A stretch of DNA of 64,000 nt, from assembly GCF_001659605.2 (NCBI RefSeq), contig NC_035172.2, forward strand, positions 21,931,973 through 21,995,972, read 5' to 3'. Below, piece after piece: positions 24,056 through 36,214 of the stretch. The translations under genes and the position numbers were made by a program. Source of the stretch: Manihot esculenta. Lineage: Eukaryota > Streptophyta > Magnoliopsida > Malpighiales > Euphorbiaceae. Under the pieces are notes generated by a model, which saw only the letters and a list, made by a program, of their open reading frames with translations, did not search any database and was not told the origin of the DNA. The first letter of the stretch is position 1. The number at the start of each line of letters is the position of its first letter.

Positions 24056-25690
24056 TATCATTCGGGTAAGGCAAATGTCGTGGCAGACGCCCTAAGCCGG
24101 AAATCACTTGGCAGTTTGTCCCATATCATGGCAGAGAGGTGGCCGGTGGTGAGGGAATTCTATAAGCTCGTTCAGGAAGGGCTTCAGTTAGAGTTATCTG
24201 GTACAGGTGCTTTGATAGCTCAAATGAGAGTCACACCCGTGTTTCTGGAGCAGGTAGCTCAGAAACAGCATGAGGATCCAGAGTTGGTCAAGATTTCCAG
24301 GACTGTTCAGTCAGGCAAGAGTGATGAGTTCAGATTTGACAACAAAGGGATGCTTCGCTACGGGACCAGATTATGTGTACCAGATAACATCCGTCTGAAA
24401 GGAGACATTATGAGGGAAGCTCATAATGCTCGGTATAGTGTTCACCCTGGAGCCACCAAGATGTATCATGATTTGAAAAGAGTGTATTGGTGGCCAGCTA
24501 TGAAGAGAGAAGTGGCACAGTTTGTGTCAGCCTGCGAGGTTTGTCAAAGGGTGAAGCTAGAACATAAGAAGCCGGCTGGAATGCTTAACCCACTACCGAT
24601 TCCAGAGTGGAAATGAGAGAATATAGCTATGGATTTTGTAGTGGGGTTACCGGCGGCGTCCAACAGACTAGACTCCATATGGGTGATTGTGGATCGACTG
24701 ACTAAATCTGCTCACTTCATCCCTGTCAGGAGTAACTACTCTGTGGACAAGTTGGCGCAGGTGTATGTTGAAGAAGTTGTCAGACTGCGTGGGGCTCCGG
24801 TTTCTATAGTGTCAGATAGAGGACCCCAGTTCACCTCCAGATTTTGGCGGAGTCTGCAGATTGCTATGGGCACAAGGTTGGACTTTAGCACTGTTTTCCA
24901 TCCACAGACTGACGGACAGTCAGAGAGGACCATCCAGACCATAGAGGATATGCTCAGAATGTGCGTGCTAGATTTTGGCGGTTCTTGGAGGCAACATCTA
25001 CCCTTAGTGGAGTTTGCCTACAACAACAGCCATCATGCTAGCATAGGGATGGCTCCATATGAAGCTCTTTATGGAAGGAAGTGCAGGTCACCTGTTTGTT
25101 GGGAAGAGGTTGGACAGAGGTCCTTAGCAGGGCCTGAATTGGTAGAAATTACCAACAGAGTAGTGCCCATCATCAGGGAGAGAATAAGAACTACTGTTAG
25201 TCGGCAGAAGAGGTATGCAGATGTCCGCAGGAAGCATATAGAGTTCCAGGAGGGGGATCTGGTATTGCTGAAGGTGTCTCCAATGAAAGGGGTGGTTCGT
25301 TTTGGGAAGAAAGGTAAGCTAGCTCCACGGTACATCGGACCCTTTGAGATTTTGCAGAAGGTCGGGAATGTGTCGTACAAGTTAGATTTACCTACTTCTA
25401 TGGAAAGAATCCATCCGGTCTTCCATGTTTCTATGTTACGAAAATTTGTATCAGATCCGGGAAAAGTTCTCACTGAACCAGATATTGAGATCCTGGGAGA
25501 TCTCACCTATGTAGAACAGCCAGTGCGGATCATTGACACCCAGATCAGGAAGTTGAGAAACAAGGAGATCCCGATGGTGAAAGTCCTTTGGAACCACCAT
25601 AATATTGAAGAATGCACCTGGGAGATACGAGAGTCTATGCTCCAGAGTTTATGTTTTCCTTGTGTTTTATGCTTTCATGAGTTCATGTGA
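24056..25690 (+). pseudogene. B integrase and chromodomain
   Basis: HHCC finger ([29 protein letters not shown]); TGA at 24614 replaces Trp after PEWK. The core has Asp in AMDFVVGLP, Asp in VSDRGPQF and Glu in [12 protein letters not shown]. Then the [13 protein letters not shown] region and a chromodomain ([15 protein letters not shown]). The last codons differ from A and C, where the ORF ends QQYPHLF or QQYPYLF, so the tail was altered by a small deletion. Confidence 0.9.
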
Positions 25691-25729
25691 TGTTCATGTT
25701 ATAGGTATGTTATGCATGTGTTAGAGGAG

Positions 25730-25766
25730 GAACATTCGGGGATGAATGTTCTTAAGGGGGGGAGAA
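25730..25766 (+). other. B hairpin and polypurine tract before 3' LTR
   Basis: GAACATTC (25730-25737) pairs with GAATGTTC (25744-25751). Three bases later comes the tract AAGGGGGGGAGAA (25754-25766), then the LTR. Confidence 0.85.
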
Positions 25767-27973
25767 TATAATACCCGGCTAGACCCCAGCATCGAAATTC
25801 CTATTTTTCGGCGGGATCTCCGTTGGAATCTGGATTTCTCAGATGTCAGAGCCTTCCATAAGGGGAAAATAGAGGTATTTCAAAATGTTTTTACATGTTT
25901 TAATGGTTTTAATAAAAAAAAGTGAGTTTTGGAAAGGAAAAGACCAAGGAGGTTTTTGCCAGGTTCGGCCGCCGAAAGTGAAGTTCGGCCGCTGAACGTT
26001 GCATGGTTTCACATGCAGCTTTGGCCGCCAAAGGAGAGGCGGTTGGCCACCTATAAAAGCTCCTTTGACCAGAAATGGGGTGTGTTTTCACCCTCTTTTC
26101 GTGCAAAGGTGAGTTTGTGACCTCCTTTGGTTGTTTTCATCTTGTTCTTTCAAATCATGCAAAGTTTTCATGGGTTTTTAACTTGGTTTTGAAGTTTTGA
26201 GCAAAAGAAGGCAAAGTTGAAAGATTTGGAGACTTTGGATCTTTTTCCTCCACATCTCCGAGTTAGGACCATCGATCCTCTCGTTCTTCAAGAGGTAAGC
26301 ATGGATCCTCACCTCCCCTTATGTTTTAAGCATGGTTTTAAGGGTTTAAGAGAGTTTGATGGCATGTTAGAGAGTAGATCTTGAAGTTGAGTATATGGTG
26401 AGCATGTGCTATGTTTGTTGTTATGATGTTGTTGGAGGAGTTTGTACTAGTTTTTAAGCTCCTATATGCATGGAAAAGAGTATAGGCATGTTATAGAAAG
26501 TTGGTATGCATGTTGAGTATGTTTGGTTTGGTTTTGGAGGCTGAGTATGCATGTTTGACCCGAGTTCTGCCTTCTTAGCAAACTCAGGTTCGGCCGCCGA
26601 AGCAAGGTTCGGCCGCTGAACCCCCTAAAGAGGCTGTTTTGGCCGCCTAACCTTGCCCCCGAAAGTTGAGACTTTCGTCTCTGGAGGGAAGGTTCGGCCG
26701 CCGAACATGCCGCCGAAGGTGGGTGACTTTCGGCTCTGGAAGTCTTTCAGCCCCCGAACCATGCCCCCGAAAGTTTAGACTTTCGACTCTAGAAGGGACT
26801 TTTGGCTGCCGAAGGTGCCGCTGAAAGTGCATGAGTTTTGGCTCTGGAGGGACTTTCGGCCGCCGAACCTGCCGCCGAAAGTGCCCTGTCTAGTCTTCCT
26901 TTGTCCATTTTTCCATGCATGTTTATAATGGTTTAGGGGGTTTTTGGGGAGATGTTTATAGCTATGTTAGAGTATGTTTGGTCCTCATTTGAGTCCACCT
27001 GTGTAGGTGCGGACCCGAGGAACCAAGGAGGCCCACAGAGTTAGAGTTACAGAGACTGTTCAGCAGTTGACAGAGGTGAGTGGAATTGAACTATGTTTTC
27101 TAATTAATGAAAGCTTTTAGCATCATTCATGCATCATAAATGCCATGTGATATTAGGGTGTTTTGCATTGCATTAGTGTTCACGAAGATGACACATTGCA
27201 TTATTCCTTGTTGATGGGGACGGACACAGAGTAGGACCCTTTAGCCCTCTGATGTTTATGTTTATGTAACAGAAGTCCTGAGGAGCCCCTTGAGGGCTGG
27301 GCACAGAGATTATCTGCATGTAACAGAAGTCCTGAGGAGGTCTTTTGAGGGCCGAGCACAGAGCAGAGGGATTTTTGGGTCAGTCCGTCCGTGATATGAT
27401 TTGATTGTGATGTGACGCATTTCATGGTAGCATGTTTTAAATGTTTTTATTGTTCTGCTCACTGGGCTCTAGTAGCTCACCTCTCTCCCTAACCCCATGT
27501 TTTCAGGGCCATAGAGAAGGCAGAGGAACAACAAGGGTAAAGTCTAAGTGTAATAGTATAGAGTAGTGGACATGATGTGATGTAATGTATAAAGAGATAA
27601 TGTAAAGTCATGTAATGTATATTGAGAATAGAATAGTATTGTGCTTAGCCCTAGAGTATGTTTAAATCCCTTTGTATATGATCATTATGTAATGTTTTCT
27701 GATTTTTAATGATGAAATCCAAGCTTGACATATGATGATGACCCATCTAGAGTATTTGATGAGAGCTCTAGCATGGGGTTTGATGTTTACAGGTTAGTGC
27801 ATGCGCAGGTCTAGCTTGGTAATGATAAAATTCAAAATTTTTATGGAAATGTATAATCATGTATGGGATTTATCAGGTACACAGAGTTCACAGTAGGCTT
27901 GCTACGGGTTCCGGCGACCTTAAGTCGATTTGAATCCTAGCGCCGGTAGCGGTCCGGTTTCCGGGTCGTTACA
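25767..27973 (+). repeat. 3' LTR of B (2207 bp)
   Basis: Starts TATAATACCC, so the conserved TG end is now TA; ends GGGTCGTTACA. TATA box at 26052. Near-identical to 18240-20426 with scattered, mostly C/T or G/A differences. Followed by target copy CATAT. Confidence 0.93.
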
Positions 27974-27978
27974 CATAT

Positions 27979-28021
27979 GATGCTAATGCTAAGTGTTGAA
28001 TATCGTTTTTCAGAAAACAGG
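27979..28021 (+). other. Leader of A, third part, with acceptor-like TTTTTCAG
   Basis: Resumes A's leader after B and ends at A's gag start. TTTTTCAG at 28006-28013 lies 8 nt before the ATG. Confidence 0.7.
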
Positions 28022-29590
28022 ATGAGAGGCTCACGTCGATCCGCATGGTTGACAGGAGCTCCACTTGAGAATGAGGGCATGGATGCCCTTCCCCCTGCTC
28101 TGCCAAGGGCAAGGTCAAGTAGATCAAGTAGAGAAGGAACATCAAGGGACCCTAGAAGGTCTTTTGATGTGAACAGGAGGAGAACAGATCAGGGTAGGAT
28201 GTCAGCATATGTGAGGAAAACAGTGGATGATGATCAGAGGAGGGATGGCAGTTTAGGTCTGAGTATGTGAGAAGAGAGTATGGGAGAGTCTCAAGGAGGC
28301 GCTCAAGCCTCGGGTTTTGCTCACCCACCGCAGTACCAACCCTACCCACAGGGGCTAAGGTATCCGATGGGAGGTACATCAGATTTTTCCAGCTATAACC
28401 CATATCCTTCTTTCATGCCTTATCCTCCCTTCTACCCCCCATATCCACCTTATTCCGTGTTTCCACCCTCACCTTTTTATCAAAATCCAGCAAACCCTAA
28501 CCCAGGGAATGCTGCACCTCCTCCTCCACCAGCAGAACTAATAGTCCCTGAAACCCAAACATCCAAACCTAGCTCATCAGTTGGGAGTAACGTGAAGATG
28601 ATCGACTATCTGAAGCTGGGTGCTCCTAAGTTCAAAACAGGGGATGATCTGTTTGAATATCTCAAAACAGTGAAAATGATAATAGACGAGTTGGGAGCCA
28701 GTGATAGTAGAGCCATTCAAATGGCAGGGTTCACCTTGAAATGTAAGAAAGCAAAGGAGTGGTTTAAAAGCTATGTGGATCTAAGGCTGGACAACCTATC
28801 TTGGGAAGAATTTGCTAATGAGTTTGCGGGATGGGCCTTTCCAGATAGTTCAAGGGAGCTGAAGGTAATTGAGTTTGAGCAGCTGAGGCAGACGGAGGAC
28901 ATGAGTGTAGATGAGTACACGGACAAATTCCTGGAGTTACTGCAGTTCGTGGGTCAGGCATATGATACTGATCAGAAGAAAGCTAGGAGGTATACCATGA
29001 GGGTTCACCCTAGGTATTCCTCCCTGATCCTAGCAGCAGATAGAGAGAGCTTCCACACCATAGTGGATGCAACCAGAAAGATGGAGGCTAGTGCCATCAT
29101 CCAAGGAATAGTTAAACAGCAGGTGGCACAGCCCTCGGGTTCTAAAACCCTGAGTTCAAAAAATATTGATCTCTCCTCTCTGAGCACAGCGATCACAAAG
29201 GGTAAGAAGTGGAATAGAGCCAAGCCCAAGAAGAACAAGTTCTGGAACCGGTTGAAGTCTAGTATGGGATTAGGTGGTGGTTCGAGCTCTAGTTCTGATA
29301 GCTCCGGATGCATGAGGTGTGGAAAGTTGCACAAGGGGGTTTGTCGATTTTAGACTATAGCCTGCTTCAGATGCGGATAGGAGGGGCACATGGCACGTGA
29401 GTGTCCCACTGCGACCTTGTTGGCACAGTCCCAACAGACAGTTTCAGGCAGTGTGGCTCAACCAGCAGCTCCAGCCATGACTCAGGGCAGTGGTCGAGGC
29501 AGAGGGAGAGGGTCAGCCTCTTCTTCCACAAGTTCCCGTGGAGAAGGTCCGTCAGCTCCAGCTCGAATCTTCACTATGACTTAGCAGGAG
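28022..29590 (+). pseudogene. A gag
   Basis: ATG at 28022 (MRGSRRSAWLTGAPLENEG). TGA at 28268 interrupts the N-terminal region. Then one long frame holds the Pro/Tyr-rich stretch, the capsid ([31 protein letters not shown]) and the first knuckle (CMRCGKLHKGVC). TAG codons at 29351 and in the second knuckle (about 29378) follow, then GHMARECP and a Gly/Arg/Ser-rich tail up to a TAG at 29582. All these lie in one frame, so the damage is point mutation. Confidence 0.9.
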
Positions 29591-30246
29591 GCTAACACAT
29601 CAAACACCGTGGTGTTAGGTAATCTCACTATTGGTTGTTCTGATGTGTATGCTCTTATGGACCCTGGTGCTTCTCATTCTTTTGTTGCTCCGAGAGCCGT
29701 AGAGAGGTTGGATTTGATAGCTTCTGGTTAGAGTGTTCTCTTTGGGTCAGTGGGTCCAAGTGTGATCCATCTGTGGCAGAGTCAGTCTGCCGGTTCAGTT
29801 CAGTTTTTGTTGAGGGTAGATGCCTTCCAGCCGACCTTGTGGTTCTAGACTTGACAGATTTTGATGTCATTATAGGGATGGATTGGCTATCTGCTCATGG
29901 TGCTACCTTGGACTGCAGAGACAAGGTAGTCAGGTTCAGGGAACAGGATGGGTCAGAGGTTGTCTTCAGAGGAGACAAGAGGGGTACGCCTAGAGGTTTA
30001 ATATCAGCCCTACAGGCTTGTAGGTTGCTCAGGAGGGGTTGTCAAGGGTTTCTAGCTCATGTTAGAGAGCTTAGTAGTCAGGTCAGGGAGCCCGTCTCAG
30101 TGCCCGTAGTCAGAGAGTTTTCAGATGTCTTTCCAGACGAGCTGCTAGGTTTACCACCTACTAGGGAGATAGAGTTTGAAATTGAAGTGATGCCAAGAAC
30201 CAAACCTATCTCTATTCCTCCCTACAGGATGCACCTACAGAGTTAA
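29591..30246 (+). pseudogene. A protease
   Basis: The Asp motif [10 protein letters not shown] is present near 29655. A one-base deletion near 29728 (CTGGTTAG where B has CTGAGTTAG) shifts the frame. The rest reads [23 protein letters not shown] to the PR-RT linker, ending in a second one-base deletion near 30230. Confidence 0.88.
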
Positions 30247-31440
30247 AGGAGTTGAAGGAACAGTTGCAAGAGTTGGTAGATAAGGGTTTCATCCGACCCA
30301 GTACCTCGCCTTAGGGTGCTTCAGTGTTGTTTGTGAGAAAGAAGGATGGATCCTTAAGACTTTGTATCGACTATAGGCAGTTGAACAAAGTCACTACCAA
30401 GAACAAGTACCCTTTACCTAGGATTGATGATCTATTTGACCAGCTAGCAGGAGCAAGTTGTTTTTCCAAGATAGATCTGAGATTCGGGTATCATCAGTTA
30501 AGAATCAGGGAAGAAGATGTGCTGAAGATGGCATTCAGAACCAGATTGGGCACTATGAGTTCCTAGTGATGCCGTTCGGGCTAACCAATGCCCCTGCAGC
30601 ATTCATGGACCTCATGAATAGAGTTTTTAGTAACTTTCTGGATCACTTCGTTATTGTCTTCATTGACGATATCTTAGTGTATTCTAGGAACGCAGAGGAG
30701 CATGCCCATCATCTGAGGATTGTGTTGCAGACCTTGAGAGAACACGGCTTGTATGCCAAGTTCTCCAAGTGTGAATTCTGGTTGAGGAGCATTTCTTTCT
30801 TGGGGCATGTGGTGTCAGAAAAGGGAATTGAGGTAGATCCCAAGAAAGTTGAAGTTGTAGCTAACTGGCCTAGACCCACTACAGTGACACAGATCAAAAG
30901 CTTTTTGGGTTTGGCAGGTTACTACAGGAGGTTCGTCCAAGACTTCTCCAGAATTGCCGCTCCTATGACCAGGTTGACCAAAAAGAATCAGAGATTTGTT
31001 TGGTCAGAACAGTGTGAGGAAAGCTTTAAAGAGCTGAAGAGAAGGTTGACGTCAGCACCGGTGTTAGCTCTGCCTACCAGTGATGAAGACTTCATAGTGT
31101 TTTGTGATACGTCCCGAGTGGAACTAGGTTGTGTGTTGATGCAGAATGAAAGGGTAATTGCTTATGCTTCTAGATAGCTGAAGATGCACGAGTTGAATTA
31201 TCCTACACATGATCTAGAGATGGCAGCCGTGATCTTTGCACTCAAGATGTGGAGGCATTACCTGTATGGGGTAAAATGCGAGATCTTTACAGATCATAAA
31301 AGTTTGCAATATATCTTGAGTTAGAGAGAGTTGAACTTGAGGCAGAGGAGATGGGTAGAACTGCTTAGTGACTATGATTGTAAGATTCAGTACCATCCGG
31401 GTAAGGCAAATATAGTGGCAGATGCCCTCAGCCGAAAATC
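30247..31440 (+). pseudogene. A reverse transcriptase and RNase H
   Basis: RT in two frames: 30324-30566 ([29 protein letters not shown]) and, after a one-base deletion near 30545, 30458-31177 ([36 protein letters not shown]). RNase H begins [16 protein letters not shown] (Ala to Thr after the Asp). TAG at 30312, 31175 and 31321 break the region. RNase H ends at ADALSRKS near 31440. Confidence 0.9.
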
Positions 31441-33001
31441 ACTTGGCAGTTTATCCCATGTTACAGCGGAGAGAAGACCGGTGGTGAGGGAATTTTACAA
31501 GCTCATCAATGAGGGTTTACAGCTAGAGTTGTCTAGTACAGGTGCACTAGTGGCTCAGATGAGAGTGACACCCGTGTTTCTGGAGCAAGTGGCGCAGAAA
31601 CAGCATGAGGATCCCGAGTTGGTGAAAATTGCCAGGACTGTTCAGTCAGACAAAAATAAGGAGTTTCATTTTGACAACAAAGGGATCCTCCGTTATGGGA
31701 ACAGGTTATGTGTACCAGATGACGTGAATCTGAAGGGAGACATTATGAGAGAAGCTCATAATGCAAGGTACAGTGTTCACCCTGGGGCCACCAAAATGTA
31801 CCAAGATCTGAAAAGAGTCTATTGGTGGCCAGCTATGAAGAGAGAAGTGGCACAGTTCGTGTCCGCCTGCGAGGTATGTCAGAGGGTCAAGCTGGAACAT
31901 CAGAAGCCGGCTGGAATGCTTAACCCACTATCGATTCCAGAGTGAAAATGGGAAAATGTGGCAATGGACTTCGTAGTGGGGTTACCAGCATCATCCAACA
32001 GATTAGACTCTATATGGGTAATAGTGGACAGACTGACCAAATCTGCTCACTTTATCCCTGTCAGGAGTGGCTACTCTGTGGACAAGCTGGCACAGGTTTA
32101 TGTGGAAGAGATTGTCAGGCTGCATGGGGCTCCAGTATCAATAGTGTCAGATAGGGGACCCCAGTTTACCTCCAGGTTTTGACAGAGTCTGCAGAATGCT
32201 ATGGGCACAAGATTGGACTTTAGCACTGCCTTTCATCCACAGACTGACGGACAGTCAGAGAGGACCATTCAGACCATTGAAGATATGCTCAGAATGTGTG
32301 TGCTAGATTTTGGCGGTTCTTGGAGGCAACATCTACCCTTGGTGAAGTTTGCCTACAATAACAGCCATCATGCTAGTATAGGGATGGCTCTTTATGAAGC
32401 TCTTTATGGGAGGAAGTGCAGGTCACCTGTCTGTTGGGAAGAAGTAGGAGAAAGGGCCTTGGCAGGGCCAGAGTTGGTAGAGATCACCAACAGAGTAGTG
32501 CCCATTGTCAGAGAAAGAATCAGGACAGCTGTGAGTAGACAGAAGAGTTATGCAGACATCCGCAGAAAGCATGTTGAGTTCCATGAGGGAGATATGGTGT
32601 TGCTCAAGATGTCTCCTATGAAAAGGGTGATTCGTTTTGGGAAGAAGGGTAAGCTAGCTCCACGATACATCGGACCCTTTGAAATCTTGCAGAAAATTGG
32701 GAATGTATCATACAAGTTAGACTTACATGCTTCAATGGAGAGAATCCATTCGGTTTTCCATGTCTCCATGTTACGGAAGTTCGTGTCAGATCCGAGTAAG
32801 ATTTTTAGTGAGCCAGATGTAGAGATTCTAGGAGATCTCACCTATGTTGAACAGCCAGTGCGGATCATAGACACGCAGATCAGAAAGCTGAGGAACAAGG
32901 AAATCCCGATGGTGAAGGTCCTTTGGAATCACCACAACATGGAAGAGTGCACCTGGGAGACCCGAGAGTCCATGCTCCAGCAATACCCCCATCTCTTTTA
33001 A
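31441..33001 (+). pseudogene. A integrase and chromodomain
   Basis: HHCC finger ([28 protein letters not shown]). TGA codons at 31943 (after SIPE) and 32180 (after TSRF) replace Trp. The core has [17 protein letters not shown] and [12 protein letters not shown], then the C-terminal region and a chromodomain, ending QQYPHLF with TAA at 32999-33001. The TSRF stop is at the same codon as in element Z; both hit a Trp codon, so this looks like coincidence from the same mutation type. Confidence 0.9.
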
Positions 33002-33060
33002 GGTAAGTGTTTTTATGTCTTTATGTGCTTCTTGATGTTATGAGTGCATGTTTGTTTGTT

Positions 33061-33097
33061 GAACATTCGGGGACAAATGTTCTTAAGGGAGGAAGAA
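33061..33097 (+). other. A hairpin remnant and polypurine tract
   Basis: GAACATT (33061-33067) can pair with AATGTTC (33076-33082); then AAGGGAGGAAGAA (33085-33097) next to the LTR. Confidence 0.8.
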
Positions 33098-33735
33098 TGT
33101 AATACCCGGCTAGACTCCCGCATCGGAATTTCAACTTTTCGATGGAATCTCCATTGGAATTCGGAATCTCGGATACCGGAACCTCTAGAAGGGAAAAATA
33201 TGTTTTTACAAAATGATTTTTATGGTTTTAATGAAGAAAGAAAAGTGAGTTTTTGAAGGAAATGCCTTGGAGAGAAAAGCCTAGGTTCGACAGCCGAACA
33301 TGGTGCTGTTGCGGAAGCTCTTTTGGCCCCCGAAGGTGGTTTGGCCAGCAACCTATAAAAGGCCCCCTATCCGAAAATGGGCGAGTTTTCTCTCTCCATT
33401 TTCGGGTATAGGTGAGGTTCTGCCCTTCCATGGTTGATTTTATGTTTTTTCTTCAAATCCTTCTAGATTTTTATGAGTTTTGCTTTCTTTTGAAGATTTT
33501 AAGCTAAAAAATTGAAGTTTTTAAGTTTGGAGACCTCCGGAGACCGTTTTCTCCTCATCTCCGAGTTCGAATCACATCTCCTCTCGATCTTCAAGAGGTA
33601 AGTGTAGATCTTCATCTATTCTTATGTTTTAAGTAAGTTTTAAAAAGGGTTAAGGGTAAATAATGCATGTTTTGGTTAGATCTAAAATGTTAGGGTTTAT
33701 GTAAGTTTAATGAGGATTGTATGTTTCTATGTGTT
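33098..33735 (+). repeat. 3' LTR of A, part 1
   Basis: TGTAATACCCGG start; TATA box at 33354-33360. Interrupted at 33735 by element C and resumes at 42480. Confidence 0.92.
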
Positions 33736-33909
33736 TGTAATACCCGGCTAGACTCCGGTATCGGAATTCCTACCGTCCGGTGGAATCTCGGATGTCGGAG
33801 ACCTCTAGAAGGGAAAAACCATATTTTCATAAAATGTTTTTATGTATTTGATGATTTTAAGTAAAAAGGAAAATGAGTTTTGTATGAAAATAACCTTGGA
33901 GGAAAACTC

Positions 33910-34080
33910 AGGTTCGGCCGCCGAACCTCAAGTTCGGCCGCCGAACATGCAGGCATTTCGGGTGTGCCTTAGGCCCCCGAAGGCATAGGTTGAGGAAAGT
34001 CCAGGTTCGGCCGCCGAACCTCAAGTTCGGCCGCCGAACATGGCATGCATGCGGAGGCACGTTCGGCCCCCGAACGTGGC
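33910..34080 (+). repeat. TTCGGCCGCCGAA array upstream of C TATA box
   Basis: Four perfect TTCGGCCGCCGAA sites plus TTCGGCCCCCGAA between about 33912 and 34075, ending about 17 bp before the TATA box. The 3' LTR of C has one fewer unit here. Each site contains GCCGCC, the core of the GCC box bound by AP2/ERF factors; binding here is inference. Confidence 0.85.
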
Positions 34081-34092
34081 CTGGCCAGCCAC

Positions 34093-34099
34093 TATAAAA
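34093..34099 (+). promoter_or_regulatory. TATA box of C 5' LTR
   Basis: TATAAAA after GGCCAGCCAC, position conserved in the family. Confidence 0.68.
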
Positions 34100-35955
34100 G
34101 GGTCCCTTAGCCGAAAACGGGCGAGCTTTTCTCCCCATTGTCGGCCAAGGTGAGCTCTCCGCTGTTCCTCACCAATCTTTGAGTTCTTCCTTCAGATCTT
34201 TCAAGTTTTTCACTAGTTTTCACTTTATTTTGAAGATTTTCGAGTTTAAAGCGAGTTTTGGAGCTTTGAGGTTCAAGAACTCAAATCTCTCCCATCTCCG
34301 AGCTAGGTTCGTCTTCCTCTCGATCTACAAGAGGTAAGGGCTGATCTTGAGCTCACTACATGTTTTTAACAAGTTTTAAGTTGATTCTTGAAGTAGAAAT
34401 GCATGTGTAGGGTTTTATGAGTTTTTGGGTTTATGTTGGTTTATGGACAATGTATGTTGGATTTGTGTTGTTTGATGTGTTGTAGATGGGGTTTTAGTTG
34501 GTTTGAAGCCCCTAATAACTTGTATGCTTGAGTATGTGTGTTGTAGAATAAGTTTATGCATGATTGGAAGTTTTGGAGGCAAATGTGCATAGAGGAGCCA
34601 AGTTTCTGCCCTTTGGCAGAAACCAGGTTCGGCAGCCGAAGGACTTTCGGCCGCCGAACATGGCTGGGGAGGCAAGCCTTTCGGCTACCGAAGCCTGCCC
34701 CCGAAAAGAGACTTTCGTCTCTGTCTGGGACTTTCGGCCGCCGAACCTGCCTGGGTTTCGGCTCTGGAGGGACTTTCGGCCGCCGAAGGTGCCGCCGAAC
34801 CTGCCCTGTTCAGCCTTCCTTTGCATGATTTTGCATGATTGTTTGAGGTGTTTTAGGGGGTTTTTGGGGGATGTTTTTAGAGTTATGTTCTAGTTGTTTG
34901 GTCCCTCATTTGAGTCCACCTGTGTAGGTTCGGACCCGAGGAACCGAGGACCCCAGCAGTGAGTTAGCTGCATCAGTCTTTGTCAGAGCTAGCCAAGAGG
35001 TGAGTAGAATAAACCTTTACGATTTAAAGCAATTAAATTATAAAGTTTTGAGCATGTTCATGCATCATGAATGCCATGTGATGAATTAGGTTGTTTGCAT
35101 TAGAACTCACGAATATGTTCCATTGTATTTATGATGTTGATGTGGATTGGTTATTGGATGACCCTTTAGTCCTCATATGATATGATGATGTTATGGCATG
35201 ATACGGTATGAAAGTCCAGGTTGTACCCATTCTACGTCCCTGGCACATTGGAATGTTATGATATGTTATGATAAGAGAAAGACCGGTTGTACCCATTCTA
35301 CGTCCCGGCACTTTGGAATGTAGAGGACTATTGGTGACAATACCATCCGAGAGGTGATTTGTTGTGATGTGTTCCATTACATGATGGGATGAGATTTTTA
35401 AATGTTGTTGTCTATTATTCTGCTCACTGGGCTCTAGTAGCTCACCCCTTTTCTCTAATCCCCCAGGATTGCAGGTACGGGCTAGACAGAGAAGTCAAGA
35501 AGAGTAAAGTCTTGTAATTGTAATAGTTAGAAAGTGGACATGAAAAAAAAAATTGTAAAGTTGAATAGTCATGTTATGTATAGCGATATTGAGGATTAGA
35601 AGTTATGCTTGACCCTATAAATGTTGTTATCCCTTTTAATACATAATCTTGGATGTTTACTGATGATTATGTTTAATCAACTCAACTTATGATGTATCGC
35701 CCATGGGGCATTTATGAGATCCCACAGAGGGGTCAAGTTTATGATTATGACTATGTTCAGTGCATGCACAGGTTGAGTTTGGTGTATGATAGAATGTATG
35801 AAAGAAAAGTTTTAATTTTTATGTATATTGTTGATCATGTATGGGATTAAACAGGTTTACAGGTTACATGTTAGGCTTGCTACGGGTCTCGGCGGCCTTA
35901 AGCCGATCTGGATCCTAGCGCCGGTAACGGTCCGGATTTTCGGGTCGTTACAGAA

Positions 35956-35969
35956 TGGTATCAGAGCCC
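35956..35969 (+). other. Primer-binding site of C
   Basis: TGGTATCAGAGCCC, 3 nt after the LTR, initiator Met-tRNA type. Confidence 0.92.
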
Positions 35970-36142
35970 TAGGTTCATATGGTTGGACCTAGAGTGTCGG
36001 GCTCATAGATGTTATAGAAGGTCAAGCACAATAGGAAAGATCATTTCCACTAGGATAGGATGTGGAGTCCTGTCTTGCATGATGATGTGAAATGCCATGA
36101 TTATATGCATGTGCATTAATGATATGTGATGTATGTGATGAG

Positions 36143-36166
36143 GGTTCATGTGTGCCCACATGAACC
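36143..36166 (+). other. Leader stem-loop of C
   Basis: Perfect 10-bp stem GGTTCATGTG / CACATGAACC with tetraloop TGCC, 48 nt before the gag ATG. Confidence 0.8.
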
Positions 36167-36214
36167 ATATGATGCTAATGTTTGCTTGTTATGTGCTGCC
36201 TTTCAGAAAACAGG

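Larger units (their letters stand above)
18240..27973 (+). mobile_element. Element B: full-length A-family Tekay element (9734 bp)
   Basis: LTRs 18240-20426 and 25767-27973, flanked by CATAT (18235-18239 and 27974-27978). It sits in A's leader just before A's gag. The PBS, hairpin, gag-pol with chromodomain and polypurine tract are all recognisable. The coding region has five nonsense codons and a one-base deletion, so it cannot move by itself. Confidence 0.94.
33736..35952 (+). repeat. 5' LTR of C (2217 bp)
   Basis: TGTAATACCCGG to GGGTCGTTACA. Palindrome arrays at 33910-34080 (upstream of TATA) and 34623-34805; splice-like signals at 34150, 34334, 34927, 35000 and 35474; AATAAA at 35008; two hairpin units at about 35211 and 35280. 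Confidence 0.94.
34334..36206 (+). other. Possible three-intron spliced leader of C
   Basis: Ordered splice-like signals: donor GAG|GTAAGG (GT 34334), acceptor TGTGTAG (34927), donor GAG|GTGAGT (GT 35000), acceptor ATTGCAG (35474), donor GAG|TAAAG (weak, GT 35504), acceptor TTTCAG (36206) just before the gag ATG. The first donor, first acceptor and last acceptor recur at matching sites in A and B; the first donor and acceptor also occur in S1 and E. No transcript evidence is available. Confidence 0.4.

Noticed and set aside
34554..34893. Overlapping ORFs on both strands with FGRR/FGGRK/RPPK repeats (also 19100-19285, 26647-26832, 40880-41369, 63219-63554)
   Set aside because: They are six-frame readings of the TTCGGCCGCCGAA arrays in LTRs; open in several frames at once, and start and stop differ between LTR copies.
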